Assembly (NCBI GenBank): GCA_934045905.1
Contig: OW203768.1
Span: forward strand, 6,476,316-6,540,315
Source of the DNA: Leuctra nigra
Lineage: Eukaryota; Arthropoda; Insecta; Plecoptera; Leuctridae
DNA: 64,000 nucleotides
Reading direction: 5' to 3'
Under the pieces are notes generated by a model that was not told the origin of the DNA, did no database searches, and saw nothing but the letters and a program-made list of their open reading frames with translations. A program made the position numbers and the translations under genes. Below, one piece after another: positions 1-10,752 of this stretch; position 1 is the first letter of the stretch; each line of letters begins with the position of its first letter.

Positions 1-1178
1 ACATGCCGCGTGTGTTTGAAGAGCTTCAAGCCCGAAGACTTCTTCCGAACTTGTTGCGAGTGTCAACAGAAAGTCTGCGTGGACTGTCGACTCTTAAGAC
101 TGTGTTTGATTGCCCTCAGGAAAGCCGAGCCGAAGCCCATCTGCCGCACGGGGACATGCCGCGTGTGTTTGAAGAGCTTCAAGCCCGAAGACTTCTTCCG
201 AACTTGTTGCGAGTGTCAACAGAACGTCTGCGTGGACTGTCGACTCTTAAGACTGTGTTTGATTGCCCTCAGGAAAGCCGAGCCGAAGCCCATCTGCCGC
301 ACGGGGACATGCCGCGTGTGTTTGAAGAGCTTCAAGCCCGAAGACTTCTTCCGAACTTGTTGCGAGTGTCAACAGAACGTCTGCGTGGACTGTCGACTCT
401 TAAGACTGTGTTTGATTGCCCTCAGGAAAGCCGAGCCGAAGCCCATCTGCCGCACGGGGACATGCCGCGTGTGTTTGAAGAGCTTCAAGCCCGAAGACTT
501 CTTCCGAACTTGTTGCGAGTGTCAACAGAACGTCTGCGTGGACTGTCGACTCTTAAGACTGTGTTTGATTGCCCTCAGGAAAGCCGAGCCGAAGCCCATC
601 TGCCGCACGGGGACATGTCGCGTGTGTTTGAAGACTTCTTCCGCACGTGTTGCGAGTGTCAACAGAACGTCTGCGTGGACTGTCGACTCTTAAGACTGTG
701 TTTGATTGCCCGCAGGAAAGCCGAGCCGAAGCCCATCTGCCGCACGGGGACATGCCGCGTGTGTTTGAAGAGCTTCAAGCCCGAAGACTTCTTCCGAACT
801 TGTTGCGAGTGTCAACAGAACGTCTGCGTGGACTGTCGACTCTTAAGACTGTGTTTGATTGCCCTCAGGAAAGCCGAGCCGAAGCCCATCTGCCGCACGG
901 GGACATGCCGCGTGTGTTTGAAGAGCTTCAAGCCCGAAGACTTCTTCCGCACTTGTTGCGAGTGTCAACAGAACGTCTGCGTGGACTGTCGACTCTTAAG
1001 ACTGTGTTTGATTGCCCTCAGGAAAGCCGAGCCCAAGCCCATCTGCCGCACGGGGACATGTCGCGTGTGTTTGAAGAGCTTCAAGCCCGAAGACTTCTTC
1101 CGCACTTGTTGCGAGTGTCAACAGAAAGTCTGCGAGGACTGCGCGAGCTACTCGAAGCTCGACGAGAACCAAGACGAG
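1..1178 (+). repeat. 153-bp tandem array spanning the 3' splice site of the Rim zinc-finger exon
   Basis: Units begin at 1, 154, 307, 460, 613, 750, 903 and 1056. The period is 153 bp, except that the unit at 613 is 137 bp because it lost 16 bp. Each unit holds the last ~35 nt of an intron (pyrimidine-rich tract ending CCCTCAG, or CCCGCAG in the unit at 613) followed by the first ~115 nt of the zinc-finger exon. The array therefore carries seven near-identical acceptors, with exon starts at 120, 273, 426, 579, 716, 869 and 1022. Only the last unit continues into the genuine exon end and donor (GAG|gtgagc after 1178). The array touches the window edge and may extend further left. Apart from the 16-bp deletion, the intron piece is translatable in frame with the exon (LLRLCLIAL), giving a 51-residue period. 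Confidence 0.9.
1022..1178 (+). CDS. Rim: Rim (Rab3-interacting molecule), exon with the first part of the N-terminal zinc finger
   Basis: Exon of the presynaptic active-zone scaffold RIM, which in the known family binds Rab3, Munc13 and calcium channels to dock and prime synaptic vesicles. The peptide reads KAEPKPICRTG, then CRVC, a CCEC pair and CEDC, and ends SKLDENQDE. These are the first six cysteines of the RIM FYVE-type finger; the last pair (CSIC) is on the exon at 27110. The exon starts after CCCTCAG, its first base completing a split codon, and ends in phase 0 before gtgagc. I chose this acceptor because it is the last copy in the array and reads straight to the real donor. Acceptors at 716 and 869 would also be in frame and would add one or two extra 51-residue blocks. 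Identification rests on the finger sequence plus consistent downstream exons; upstream exons lie outside the window. Confidence 0.85.
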
Positions 1179-2459
1179 GTGAGCGCAAACAACCACTAAT
1201 AGCAAGAGATAATGAAACTTTCACAGGCTAAAGCGTCAAATTGAAATCACTTTCAAGTAAATGCTGAAATTATTAATTTTATTCATATATTTTTGGAACT
1301 GTTCGGCCAAGTTAACACATTTTTAAACTTTCTTCGATCACATGTGAAACTCGCCTACATACATTCTAGTATTCAAATTCTTGCAATTTTAAATAACATT
1401 TAATTTGAACAAACAAAATGTGCAACTAGATGGCTTTTCGGTACACGCTCTATTAGGTTTTTGTGATGTTGACCCTGAAAAGGGCCGTTTGTCACTACGT
1501 TTCGGCAGTCGTAGCGTGTATTTTTAAATTTAAAACATTTTGATGCAATGACAATTTCAAATATAATTCAACAATTTAAATTCTTTTGGAACGTTATTGT
1601 ATATTCATCAACTTTTTTTTCTCTTTTTTGTGAGAAATGAAATAAGCATTATTGTTTCGGCAGATATAGTGAGTGGGCGTTTTCTCTCGTGCTGGTAACG
1701 ATGTTCATTTGCAACGCTACATCTGTAGCTTGGAACTGCTCTAGATACACTACATTTCAGTTCAAAGCAACTGCACAATAATATTTGGTTATTTCATGTG
1801 CAGGTAATTTATTAAAGTTTCTTACCGAATTGAAACAGAAGATCATCTTCAAACTGGGGAGTAATTTAATGCAATTTTATGGAGCAAGTAGGAGAAAAGA
1901 CAGTAAAATGCAATCTGAACGGAAGCTCTTTACGAGATAAATTCAAAGAAAATGGATCCCGAACAAACCCAATTCTCATCTAGTACAATATCAGACTATG
2001 AGTAAAATGTTATTTGAAATAAACTGCAACATACGAAAGCTTTTCACAATCACATCAGTCGTCAATTTGTGTTGACAAAATACGTCAAAGCTTCGCAACG
2101 TACATCGATTTTACGGACCGACTTTAACCTAATCAAGTCGAGGCCATGTGTATTGTTGAAAGCCATCCGATCTGGCGGTAACAAAGCGTAGGGGGAGGGG
2201 GAGGGGGGAGATCAACTTGCTGCGTATTGAAGACGAGGATGCTGCCGACGAAATCAATTCAATCGCCTGATTCGATTGAGTTTATCTTCAGTCGATGAGC
2301 ACATTTCAACCAGTGGCGGAGGAGTCGGGAAACTATCTGTACATCGAAAGAAGGGGAATGAAGAAGCAGATTTTATTTCATTTAATAAATATTTTGCGGA
2401 TTAACTAAAAGAATATAGGGGAATCTAAATTCAACAAAATGTTACTGCATAATACGGCA
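1179..2459 (+). other. Start of Rim intron (AT-rich, no gene)
   Basis: Intron following the zinc-finger exon. I see no coding exon. The only structured item is a histone-type stem-loop on the opposite strand at 1471-1486, listed separately. A G-rich stretch lies near 2190-2210. Confidence 0.6.
1471..1486 (-). other. Histone-mRNA-type 3' stem-loop relic
   Basis: On the - strand the 16 nt read GGCCCTTTTCAGGGTC. This is a six-base-pair stem (one G-T wobble) with a TTTC loop, matching the metazoan replication-dependent histone 3' stem-loop. It is preceded by ACAAAC and followed by AACATCACAAAA, which also resembles the usual A/C-rich flanks. No histone reading frame is found upstream on the - strand, so it is either a relic of a histone gene 3' end or a chance match. 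Confidence 0.4.
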
Positions 2460-2590
2460 CACTAAGCTAACTTTTAAACAGTCAATCAGGACTATATTGC
2501 CATGGACACAACGAATGACATCTTCGAATGACCGTTTAAAACTTAACTACTGGTTTAGCAGACTATTGAAAGACCGTCCCTAAATCGACC
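2460..2590 (+). mobile_element. Degenerate MITE, same family as 4027-4167
   Basis: The right part (AGCAGACTATTGAAAGACCG followed by TCCCTAAAT) matches the right terminal repeat of the MITE at 4027-4167. The interior (CAATCAGGACTATATTGCCATG) is similar to its interior in inverse orientation. The left end is decayed. Confidence 0.55.
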
Positions 2591-2621
2591 TGAATTACTT
2601 TCTTAACCGATTCATTTGGAC

Positions 2622-2757
2622 AGCAGGTCAGGGTCAGGGTCAGGGACAGGGGTCAGGGATATGGGATGTGGGATTTGGGATATGGGATAAGGGATGATAT
2701 GGGATATGGGATCAGGGATCTGGGATCAGAGATCAGGGATCTAGGATCATGGACAGC
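2622..2757 (+). repeat. Degenerate GGGAT/TCAGGG short tandem repeat
   Basis: Starts with several TCAGGG hexamers, then irregular GGGATAT / GGGATCA / GGGATCT units. It is a simple-sequence tract with no coding signal. Confidence 0.7.
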
Positions 2758-3678
2758 AGAAAAACATGGACTACGATCTAAGTTTAGGAAAATACGGATA
2801 GTATTTTTTGTTCATGCTGTAAAATAATCAGAATAACTCATGAACAAGGCAAATTGTTCAAAATGAAGTTGAAGAAAATAAAGAGGAGATAAGTTGAGTG
2901 GATGAATTCGATAATAATTCCAATTGAAATAACAACACTAAGCAATAATTATACCTAAGCTATTTATAATCCCTTATATTGACGAGATGACATTATGTGT
3001 ATAATTAAAGTAGTCATTCTGGAGATTATTTTAAATCTCTAATAACCCTCATCTGCTCCCGATTATGGAGTATAAATCACCAGTTCTTAGGTATTTATGA
3101 ATATCATATTTTATATTTGTAATGACTACCGACAATAGTTGAGCTACAATCTAAGTAATTATTTTTATAACTGCCACTAAATTCCACAGCATACAGAATT
3201 ATGTCAATTGACAGCTTATCGCTGTCTCTGTCTTCGTCATTGAATTCTATTCACCTTCTTGTTCAGAGGCATCTTTCCCTTGTTAACCCATTGAAACGAG
3301 CTGACGGGCAAACAAATCTAACAGAAGCACAAATGTCACATGATTAGTCCGTTTAGTTGTGCAAGAAAGATGTAAATGCTTCATGAAATAGATACACCTT
3401 TGTGTCTGTAGTGTCACGATAATCACTGTATCAATTTTAAAATAAATATATGTGTTTTGAATTAGCGCCCAAATATTCATATTTTGTGTACTTTTAAATA
3501 AATTGTACATCTCACATATGGATCACAATTCAAGCGGAATATCTATGTTGCTAGTTTTTTGAGGCCATGATGAAAACGTATTTAAATTTCAAAATGATTC
3601 AATCAAATTGTGCCCTCCAAAGATGATTGGTGCAACAAAGTTAGACATACATTCCGTCAGTAATGAGCTCAACGGAAC

Positions 3679-3948
3679 AGGTACGGCTGAGTGGTAACGC
3701 TCTGAACTTGTATTCCGGAGGCCCCGGGTTCGTTTCCCGCGGCCGTCCTTCCTGACTGGGTTTTTTTTCGTGGTATTCCCTCAGTCGATAGGCAAATGCT
3801 GGGAAGGTACCCTACTAATAGGCCACGACCGCCTCCTTCCCACCTTCCATCCTTACCTACTCTTCGCCATCATCTCCCAATCATCATCATAATCATTCAT
3901 CCGTCGCCATTAGCCTCGCTGCAGAAAAGTGCGACGTTAAGTCCCAGA
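3679..3948 (+). mobile_element. tRNA-derived SINE
   Basis: The head carries an A-box-like stretch (GGCTGAGTGGTAACGC) and a B-box-like stretch (GGGTTCGTTTCCC) at tRNA spacing. A unique body follows: the GTATTCCCTCAGTCGATAGG region, CCACGACCGCCTCCTTCC, a CATCATCATAATCATT tract, and an end near GTTAAGTCCCAGACA. Related copies lie at 27484-27697 (internally deleted), 48745-48925 (- strand, diverged) and 59885-60050 (diverged). Confidence 0.8.
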
Positions 3949-4026
3949 CACAATTCAAGCGCAATATCTATGTTTCTAGTTTTTTGAGGCCATGATGAAA
4001 ACGTATTTAAATTTCAAAATGATTAA

Positions 4027-4167
4027 GGGCTGGTCTTTCAATACTCTGCTATAGTCTCAATTAGCTGTTAACAGTTAGTTAGTTTAAAACTCTGTATTGG
4101 TTTTTGCCATGACAATACAGTCCTAATCAACCCGTTAAAACTTAGCAGAGTATTGAAAGACTGGCCC
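4027..4167 (+). mobile_element. Short foldback MITE, PIF/Harbinger-like
   Basis: 141 bp with near-perfect terminal inverted repeats of ~25 bp (starts GGGCTGGTCTTTCAATACTC, ends with the complement ...GACTGGCCC), flanked by TAA on both sides. Ends beginning GGGC and a three-base TWA duplication are typical of PIF/Harbinger MITEs. The paralogous copy of the flank at 3525-3660 lacks the insertion and acts as the empty site. Confidence 0.8.
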
Positions 4168-4889
4168 TAAATCAAAGTTGTGCCCTCCAAATGTGATTGC
4201 TGGGACCAAGCTATAGACATATATTCTGCCTGAGCAAGTAATTGCTGCAGTTATATTGATCCATATACATTTTAAAGTTAAAATGTTCATCTAAGGAAAA
4301 TTATTTGCCTATTATTTCAGCCAGAAAACTCCTGTCAGATTGTAATGTCCGATGAAACTTGCCGATCTAGGTAAAATCGCTTTCCCTGATGGAAACGCCA
4401 CTGAAACCGACCGACCCCTCACTCACAATTTGAAGTCGGAATCGAATGCCGAGGTTTCCTATTCTCTCCGATCCAATTATTGTTTGAGCCCGGTGGATGC
4501 TGCCAGGATTGTTTGTTAAGAAGGCGTTGGGATAAGGTTTCACAGCCCTCTTGATGGAGGTGCGTGGGTTGTTAACTCGCCACTGCCTTCTAGTGACGGG
4601 TTACTGCTGCCCCCGCGTTGCTACTTTCATTCGGCAGATTGAAAGCGGACTCTGTAGAAGTATAGCCACTACACTGACTTAACTATTATTGACTTGCTTG
4701 GTATTCAAAATGCCTCCGGTGAGAATTAGAAGAATTACGCTGCTAGTGGTTAGTAATGGAGACTACAGCGCGGTTTAATGTTAATTTAAAGTGATAAAAT
4801 TATTTAATTAATTATATTTATTAATACAACAACAAACATTTAATCTAATGTAAATCGATTATACAAATTGAAAGAACCTACGGGTTAGG

Positions 4890-5262
4890 TCCTGTTTTCA
4901 ATACTCAGCTAAAACATGAAAAAATTAAAATTAACTTGACACAAGTCATTCGAGGAATGTTGGTTGTTGCCATGACAATAAAGTCTTAATCAACCGTTCG
5001 AAAGTTCGCAGAGTAGCGTTTGAATTTTCATTGAACATTTCCTGACATATTTAAGTTTCAAGTTACATTTCATTATTTATATGAAATAAAAAATAGTTTT
5101 AAGTAAAAATATCACACACCTAAATTTTCTTTGATATGTGGTCAGTTTTTCAAGTCTCTGATAAATTATAACAGTTAATTAGGACTTTAATTCATATCAA
5201 TTACAGTTAATCGATTGATTAAAAATTACTGAAGTTAACAGAGCATTGAAAGACTGATTGAT
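4890..5262 (+). mobile_element. Two decayed copies of the same MITE family
   Basis: 4890-5020 (GGTCCTGTTTTCAATACTCAGC start, GCCATGACAATAAAGTC interior) and 5145-5262 (interior GTTAATTAGGACTTTAAT, end AGCATTGAAAGACTG) both resemble the intact element at 4027-4167. Terminal repeats are partial. Confidence 0.6.
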
Positions 5263-5316
5263 AATGATGGAAACTACCTCGAAAGGTGTTTGGAAGGGAA
5301 CCTGCGAAATAGAAAC

Positions 5317-5470
5317 GCGCACCCGACTGGGATTCGAACCCAGATCCTTCGGGTTCGGCCATATGATTGTACCAATGAAGCTACCCGGGCAGATTCGTGA
5401 TCTGCAGGTTGGGTTGTCATAACTCTTTGTGGAACTCTTTGGTTCGAATTCCAGTCGAGGTGCGCGGTTT
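5317..5470 (-). mobile_element. tRNA-derived SINE head with a second, opposed partial head
   Basis: On the - strand 5317-5392 has an A-box-like TAGCTTCATTGGTACAATC and a B box GGGTTCGAATCCC followed by CAGTCGGGTGCGCG. On the + strand 5441-5468 repeats the B box and 3' part (GGTTCGAATTCCAGTCGAGG, then TGCGCGG). The two are head-to-head around a short spacer. The anticodon arm does not fold well, so this is a SINE or tRNA pseudogene, not a functional tRNA. Confidence 0.6.
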
Positions 5471-8400
5471 TTTATTGTTAGTTAGACAGGTCATATATGC
5501 TCACACAATTTATATTTTAAGTGTGATGGACTCGGCTCAGAAAGTATCACGATTCCATCTTATGTGATCTTGTCTTGGCTGTCTTCTTACACTCTCTGGA
5601 AAGTGTCTAGTTTACTGCCGCTGCATTCATGTAGGAAGTTGAGCTCCAGTTACGATGTCCTGGATTTGAGAAGCAGGAAAATTGTTTTCTTCAACGACAA
5701 TGAAAACATATTGACAGAGGACGCGACAACGGAGCAGCGAAAAGCCGCTTGATCACTTTTATTTGACTTTTACATAGCTTAGTTCATGCAAAGGTTAAGA
5801 AAACGAAAAACTAAGAACAAATAGATCAATCTTTATTTGTAACATCTGTCAAACAATTGCAGTCAATTAATTTCTTGATGTTGCAAAGAACATTTTTCCA
5901 ATTATTTAATTCTTGCTTAAAAAATATTTTAATTCACTATAAGATCTTATTTGTACTAGCTTACATTTCATCTTCTTTTTGATCGTCTATTTTAGAAATC
6001 ATTCAGTTGATCACATAATTATGTACTATTTACGATTTGGTTTACAATAACAGATCGCCCGTTACGCATGCTCGCTTATGAGCGCTTTGGTATTCATTTT
6101 GCTAACCCATCATTTCACTTCGCTTCCTATTCACTTTAGATATTACATTTCACATTACGTACACTTTGTGCTCGAAAAAACTTTCAAAGAAAACGAAACG
6201 CCGCTTTTCCGAACAAACTTTAAATGGACTTTTTTTTAAAATTCCATATTCCACGCTTGAATCTGAAAACTTGCATATTTACATGAAAAGTATAAGCATT
6301 GTGACTACATTTTATATCAATTAAGCGCCCAAGCTCTTGCAGCGTAGTTAACTAGTTTTAATGATATTTCAGGCCACGTTTGCCGGCGTGCGGTTTTCCG
6401 CTGTACATAACAATGAGCCGTTGGTGCACTAAGATGATATTAATGTGCGGGTTGTGTTGGTTTTGCGCACGCAATCGGTAGGTGTGTTTCCACGGCCGAG
6501 CAATGCGTCCAGATAACCCGTTAGTTAAACATTCGAGAAGACAAGGAACAAGATTGGACTCTGGTGTCTATTGTTGTACTAGAACAATCAGGACAGGGCT
6601 CCAGTATAAACTCTGAAATTATATAAGATAAAATCATATTGTATTTATTTTATAACAATTTTAATTCATCTTCATATTTGAAATGGAATAATGTGATAAA
6701 TTTATTTTAAATCTAATCCCTTACCATCAGCATCCATCTTGCCATACAGGTGTCTATCTTGTATAGCTTACTTGCGCGAATAGATTCTGAAGGCACACTT
6801 TACATTCAATTTATTCCTGAATATTTAGACGAATTTCAGAAAGCGGTGAAGAGTTGTGAAATTTATTGAAATATAGATTAGACATTGCGTTATTTCGTCA
6901 TTTCGTTATATGAACGGATTTCGTTACCTTCTTGACTTTGTAAACATCATAGCAAAAAAAATCATGCATGTTAATCTTGCTAGACAAGCCTGGCTTGACA
7001 TGCAATTTGATAATATAAAGATATTCTTACCTGGATAGAAATGCAATTCCTTGAAGTCCGACTTCATGCCAAGGTCACATGTCTTGTCATGCAAGTCGTC
7101 AAGCCAAATAGTGTCTTGCAAAAAGTTAACCAATACACAGTGGAATCTATTTCTACTATTAAACTGGGAACGTTATTTGTAAAAAAAAAAAAAAAAAAAA
7201 TCTCAACAAATTACATATTTTAAAAATATTTTTTATTTTGAAAATCTTGGAATCCATGGTGGAGCAAGTGTCCCTTGCTCCCTCACCCATGTATATCCAC
7301 GGGCAATCGCGTTGCTAGTTCGCCGACGCAGTGCTCTGGCATGAAGACGCGGCTTGAGCAGCTGGGTGAATCACCATTGCGCTTCCTCCAGCAATAACGC
7401 GAGACATAACAGCAGTACGGGATGCGAACACGCGATCGCGAACTATTTCCAATACAATCAGAGCAGATGGATTGAAGTTCATGACTTCTGATGACCTGCA
7501 AGTGTTGCTAAAACCTAGCGAATGTAGCGCTTCTTCTGATCTTATTCATTATTACACGGCGTAATAGTTTGAGTGAAGTCGAACGTTTTGATGTCGACGG
7601 TTTGAAATAGAGAATGTAAAAGATGGGACCCTAATTTATGCATAATAATGCATATTTCGTAACACATTAAAATATTTGGCAAAATAATGAACTGACAGCA
7701 TACAATTTTTGCACAAGAGAAACAGATCGGTTTTACAATATTCGATGAAATTATTCGAGTTAACGTCGTTGGATTAATTATGAACATTTTGTAAATTAAT
7801 ATTTTCTTATTATATCAATAAATAATAATTATGATCTGAGAAATGTAGGCATGATGTAGAAGTAGTTTGAAAACAAATGTACCTTTGGTAGAACTAAAAA
7901 TATATTTCAAAGACCATTGTGTTTCATCATTAAAAACTTTATTTACTTAGAACTTCGTTTCCAAGTTACATCAAATCGTAACAAATAACACCAACACAAT
8001 CTCAGAACTAAACTTTTATCATTTACAAACATTATAATTAAGTTGTTTGACAATCTACCTCTGCGTCTTTAGCAATAGTTTTTAATGACATAGTTAAAAC
8101 TTGTATCCCTTTGATGCAATACTGATGTCTATGATTGTCATAATCAGCATGACATACAATACAAATCATCTTGGATTCGCTCATCTGAAGTAGTTTCAGA
8201 GGTAGTCGATAATAATCGTAGACTCAAAAGAGTTAGAGTTGTCTAATCATGTCTGTTTTCTACACTTACTAATAAATAGCTATGTATCTATATTTACAAC
8301 TTTAAAAACCAATTCCACACTCATAGTATTAAAGAGAATAGAATAATTATTTAAAACCTGAGAACTTCATTCTAGTCATTTGAATGTTACGGAGGAAAAC

Positions 8401-8601
8401 TCAATCCGATAAAAACTTATAAATATTTATCTATCTGTGCGTTCTTGAAGTTATGTAACACTGTGACACAAAATATTCAACAAATGAGTAGATTTTTGTT
8501 ACACTTTTTGTAAAATATTCTAATGGAACTGTAAGCGGTAAAAATGTACTAAAGTTTGAGTATACACCCGTATAAGTGATAAAAGTGCATTGTTGTCTAA
8601 C
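5471..8601 (+). other. Intronic stretch, no gene recognised
   Basis: AT-rich intron with a poly-A run near 7180-7200. I see no exon with convincing coding bias on either strand, and no clear transposon ends. The short open frames here have no recognisable domain. Confidence 0.5.
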
Positions 8602-9000
8602 TTACAACATCGCCCTAATAACAAACCCGAGGGCGACCATCAGTCCTATGTACCCCGGCAGTTGTAGTACCCCAGAACCTCTTCCATACAACTCAACCAC
8701 ATGCTTGATCCCCTTCTCAAACCTTCCCGTGATAGTGTAATTGACATAGTTGAAACCCACGCCTCCAGCCGTGATCACTGGAATCCCTCCAGTCTCGTCC
8801 TCGACGCGATCCAGGATGCGCACGCAGGTGAAGACGACGTCCGCGCCGGGGAAGTGACGGGGAGCCTCGACGTAGGCGCGGAGGACGGTCACTGCGGTCG
8901 CCGTCGACTCGTAGCACTCCGGGAAGTAGGCGGGCTTCTCGTTGACGTAGAGGTCCTCGCAGACCTGGACAGCGTCGTGGGCGTTGACGAAGCGAGTCTC
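8602..9000 (-). CDS. Nested gene A, exon 2 (C-terminal part and stop)
   Basis: Second and last exon of a small gene antisense inside Rim. It encodes 132 residues beginning ETRFVNAHDAVQVCEDLYVN and ending with a hydrophobic stretch (LQLPGYIGLMVALGFVIRAML) that could be a membrane anchor or GPI signal. It has three cysteines (VCED, ECYES, FTCVR) and one N-glycosylation sequon (NYT). With exon 1 (11205-11363) it joins in phase 0 to a 185-residue protein with four cysteines outside the signal peptide. The function is not recognised. Codon use is GC-rich, unlike the flanking intron, which supports real coding. The start after TATTCCTCAG was chosen because it is the only one of 13 repeated acceptors that reads to the full C-terminus. 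Confidence 0.75.
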   Translation of the reverse strand, partial: ETRFVNAHDAVQVCEDLYVNEKPAYFPECYESTATAVTVLRAYVEAPRHFPGADVVFTCVRILDRVEDETGGIPVITAGGVGFNYVNYTITGRFEKGIKHVVELYGRGSGVLQLPGYIGLMVALGFVIRAML

Positions 9001-10610
9001 CTGAGGAATAAGTCAAGGTCACAATAAGATGTCGGGTGGACTCGTAGCACTCCGGGAAGTAGGCGGGCTTCTCGTTGACGTGGAGGTCCTCGCAGACCTG
9101 GACAGCGTCGTGGGCGTTGACGAAGCGAGTCTCCTGAGGAATAAGTCAAGGTCACAATAAGATGTCGGGTGGACTCGTAGCACTCCGGGAAGTAGGCGGG
9201 CTTCTCGTTGACGTGGAGGACCTCGCAGACCTGGACAGCGTCGTGGGCGTTGACGAAGCGAGTCTCCTGAGGAATAAGTCAAGGTCACAATAAGATGTCG
9301 GGTGGACTCGTAGCACTCCGGGAAGTAGGCGGGCTTCTCGTTGACGTGGAGGTCCTCGCAGACCTGGACAGCGTCGTGGGCGTTGACGAAGCGAGTCTCC
9401 TGAGGAATAAGTCAAGGTCACAATAAGATGTCGGGTGGACTCGTAGCACTCCGGGAAGTAGGCGGGCTTCTCGTTGACGTGGAGGTCCTCGCAGACCTGG
9501 ACGGCGTCGTGGGCGTTGACGAAGCGAGTCTCCTGAGGAATAAGTCAAGGTCACAATAAGATGTCGGGTGGACTCGTAGCACTCCGGGAAGTAGGCGGGC
9601 TTCTCGTTGACGTGGAGGTCCTCGCAGACCTGGACAGCGTCGTGGGCGTTGACGAAGCGAGTCTCCTGAGGAATAAGTCAAGGTCACAATAAGATGTCGG
9701 GTGGACTCGTAGCACTCCGGGAAGTAGGCGGGCTTCTCGTTGACGTGGAGGACCTCGCAGACCTGGACAGCGTCGTGGGCGTTGACGAAGCGAGTCTCCT
9801 GAGGAATAAGTCAAGGTCACAATAAGATGTCGGGTGGACTCGTAGCACTCCGGGAAGTAGGCGGGCTTCTCGTTGACGTGGAGGTCCTCGCAGACCTGGA
9901 CAGCGTCGTGGGCGTTGACGAAGCGAGTCTCCTGAGGAATAAGTCAAGGTCACAATAAGATGTCGGGTGGACTCGTAGCACTCCGGGAAGTAGGCGGGCT
10001 TCTCGTTGACGTGGAGGTCCTCGCAGACCTGGACGGCGTCGTGGGCGTTGACGAAGCGAGTCTCCTGAGGAATAAGTCAAGGTCACAATAAGATGTCGGG
10101 TGGACTCGTAGCACTCCGGGAAGTAGGCGGGCTTCTCGTTGACGTGGAGGACCTCGCAGACCTGGACAGCGTCGTGGGCGTTGACGAAGCGAGTCTCCTG
10201 AGGAATAAGTCAAGGTCACAATAAGATGTCGGGTGGACTCGTAGCACTCCGGGAAGTAGGCGGGCTTCTCGTTGACGTGGAGGTCCTCGCAGACCTGGAC
10301 AGCGTCGTGGGCGTTGACGAAGCGAGTCTCCTGAGGAATAAGTCAAGGTCACAATAAGATGTCGGGAGGACTCGTAGCACTCCGGGAAGTAGGCGGGCTT
10401 CTCGTTGACGTGGAGGTCCTCGCAGACCTGGACAGCGTCGTGGGCGTTGACGAAGCGAGTCTCCTGAGGAATAAGTCAAGGTCACAATAAGATGTCGGGT
10501 GGACTCGTAGCACTCCGGGAAGTAGGCGGGCTTCTTGTTGACGTGGAGGTCCTCGCAGACCTGGACAGCGTCGTGGGCGTTGACGAAGCGAGGTTCCTGA
10601 GAAACAATAA
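9001..10610 (-). repeat. 133-bp tandem array multiplying the 3' splice site of gene A exon 2
   Basis: Exactly 12 periods of 133 bp (1596 bp, no indels) separate the acceptor at 9000 from the transcription-first copy at 10596, giving 13 acceptors. Each unit holds ~36 nt of intron end (CTTGACTTATTCCTCAG on the - strand) and the first ~97 nt of the exon, up to the TACGAGTCC codons, but no donor. The transcription-first copy is the most diverged (TTGTTTCTCAG, GAACCTCGC). Single-base variants recur every four units, showing a higher-order pattern. All non-terminal copies encode DLHV where the terminal exon has DLYV. Confidence 0.92.
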
Positions 10611-10752
10611 GTCAAGAAGTACTGAAGGAGAAGACACTCAGAAATTCGAACTTTGAAACTTCGCCATGTTTGCACCAAAGCTTTAAACGGACCAAGCCGC
10701 TTCAATTTTAAATCAAATTGTTCTAATCACGAAGTTGCTGGGTTGTTTCTTA

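Larger units (their letters stand above)
3525..4230 (+). repeat. Direct repeat (~140 bp) flanking a SINE, second copy split by a MITE
   Basis: Sequence at 3525-3660 recurs at 3949-4026 and 4171-4230, from ACAATTCAAGCG through GCCCTCCAAA to ACATA. The first copy is uninterrupted. The second is interrupted by the MITE at 4027-4167. The SINE at 3679-3948 lies between them. Some of the repeat may belong to a larger composite transposon. Confidence 0.7.

Noticed and set aside
3..1199. A 398-codon open frame over the whole zinc-finger array as one gene
   Set aside because: It reads the array in a wrong frame (MPRVFEELQARR repeats) until the 16-bp deletion. Open length comes from the 153-bp periodicity. 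The genuine coding part is the exon 1022-1178.
2622..2757. TCAGGG repeats as an interstitial telomere
   Set aside because: Only a few TCAGGG units, quickly degenerating into GGGAT words. Insect telomeres are usually TTAGG or TCAGG, so a simple-sequence origin is likelier.
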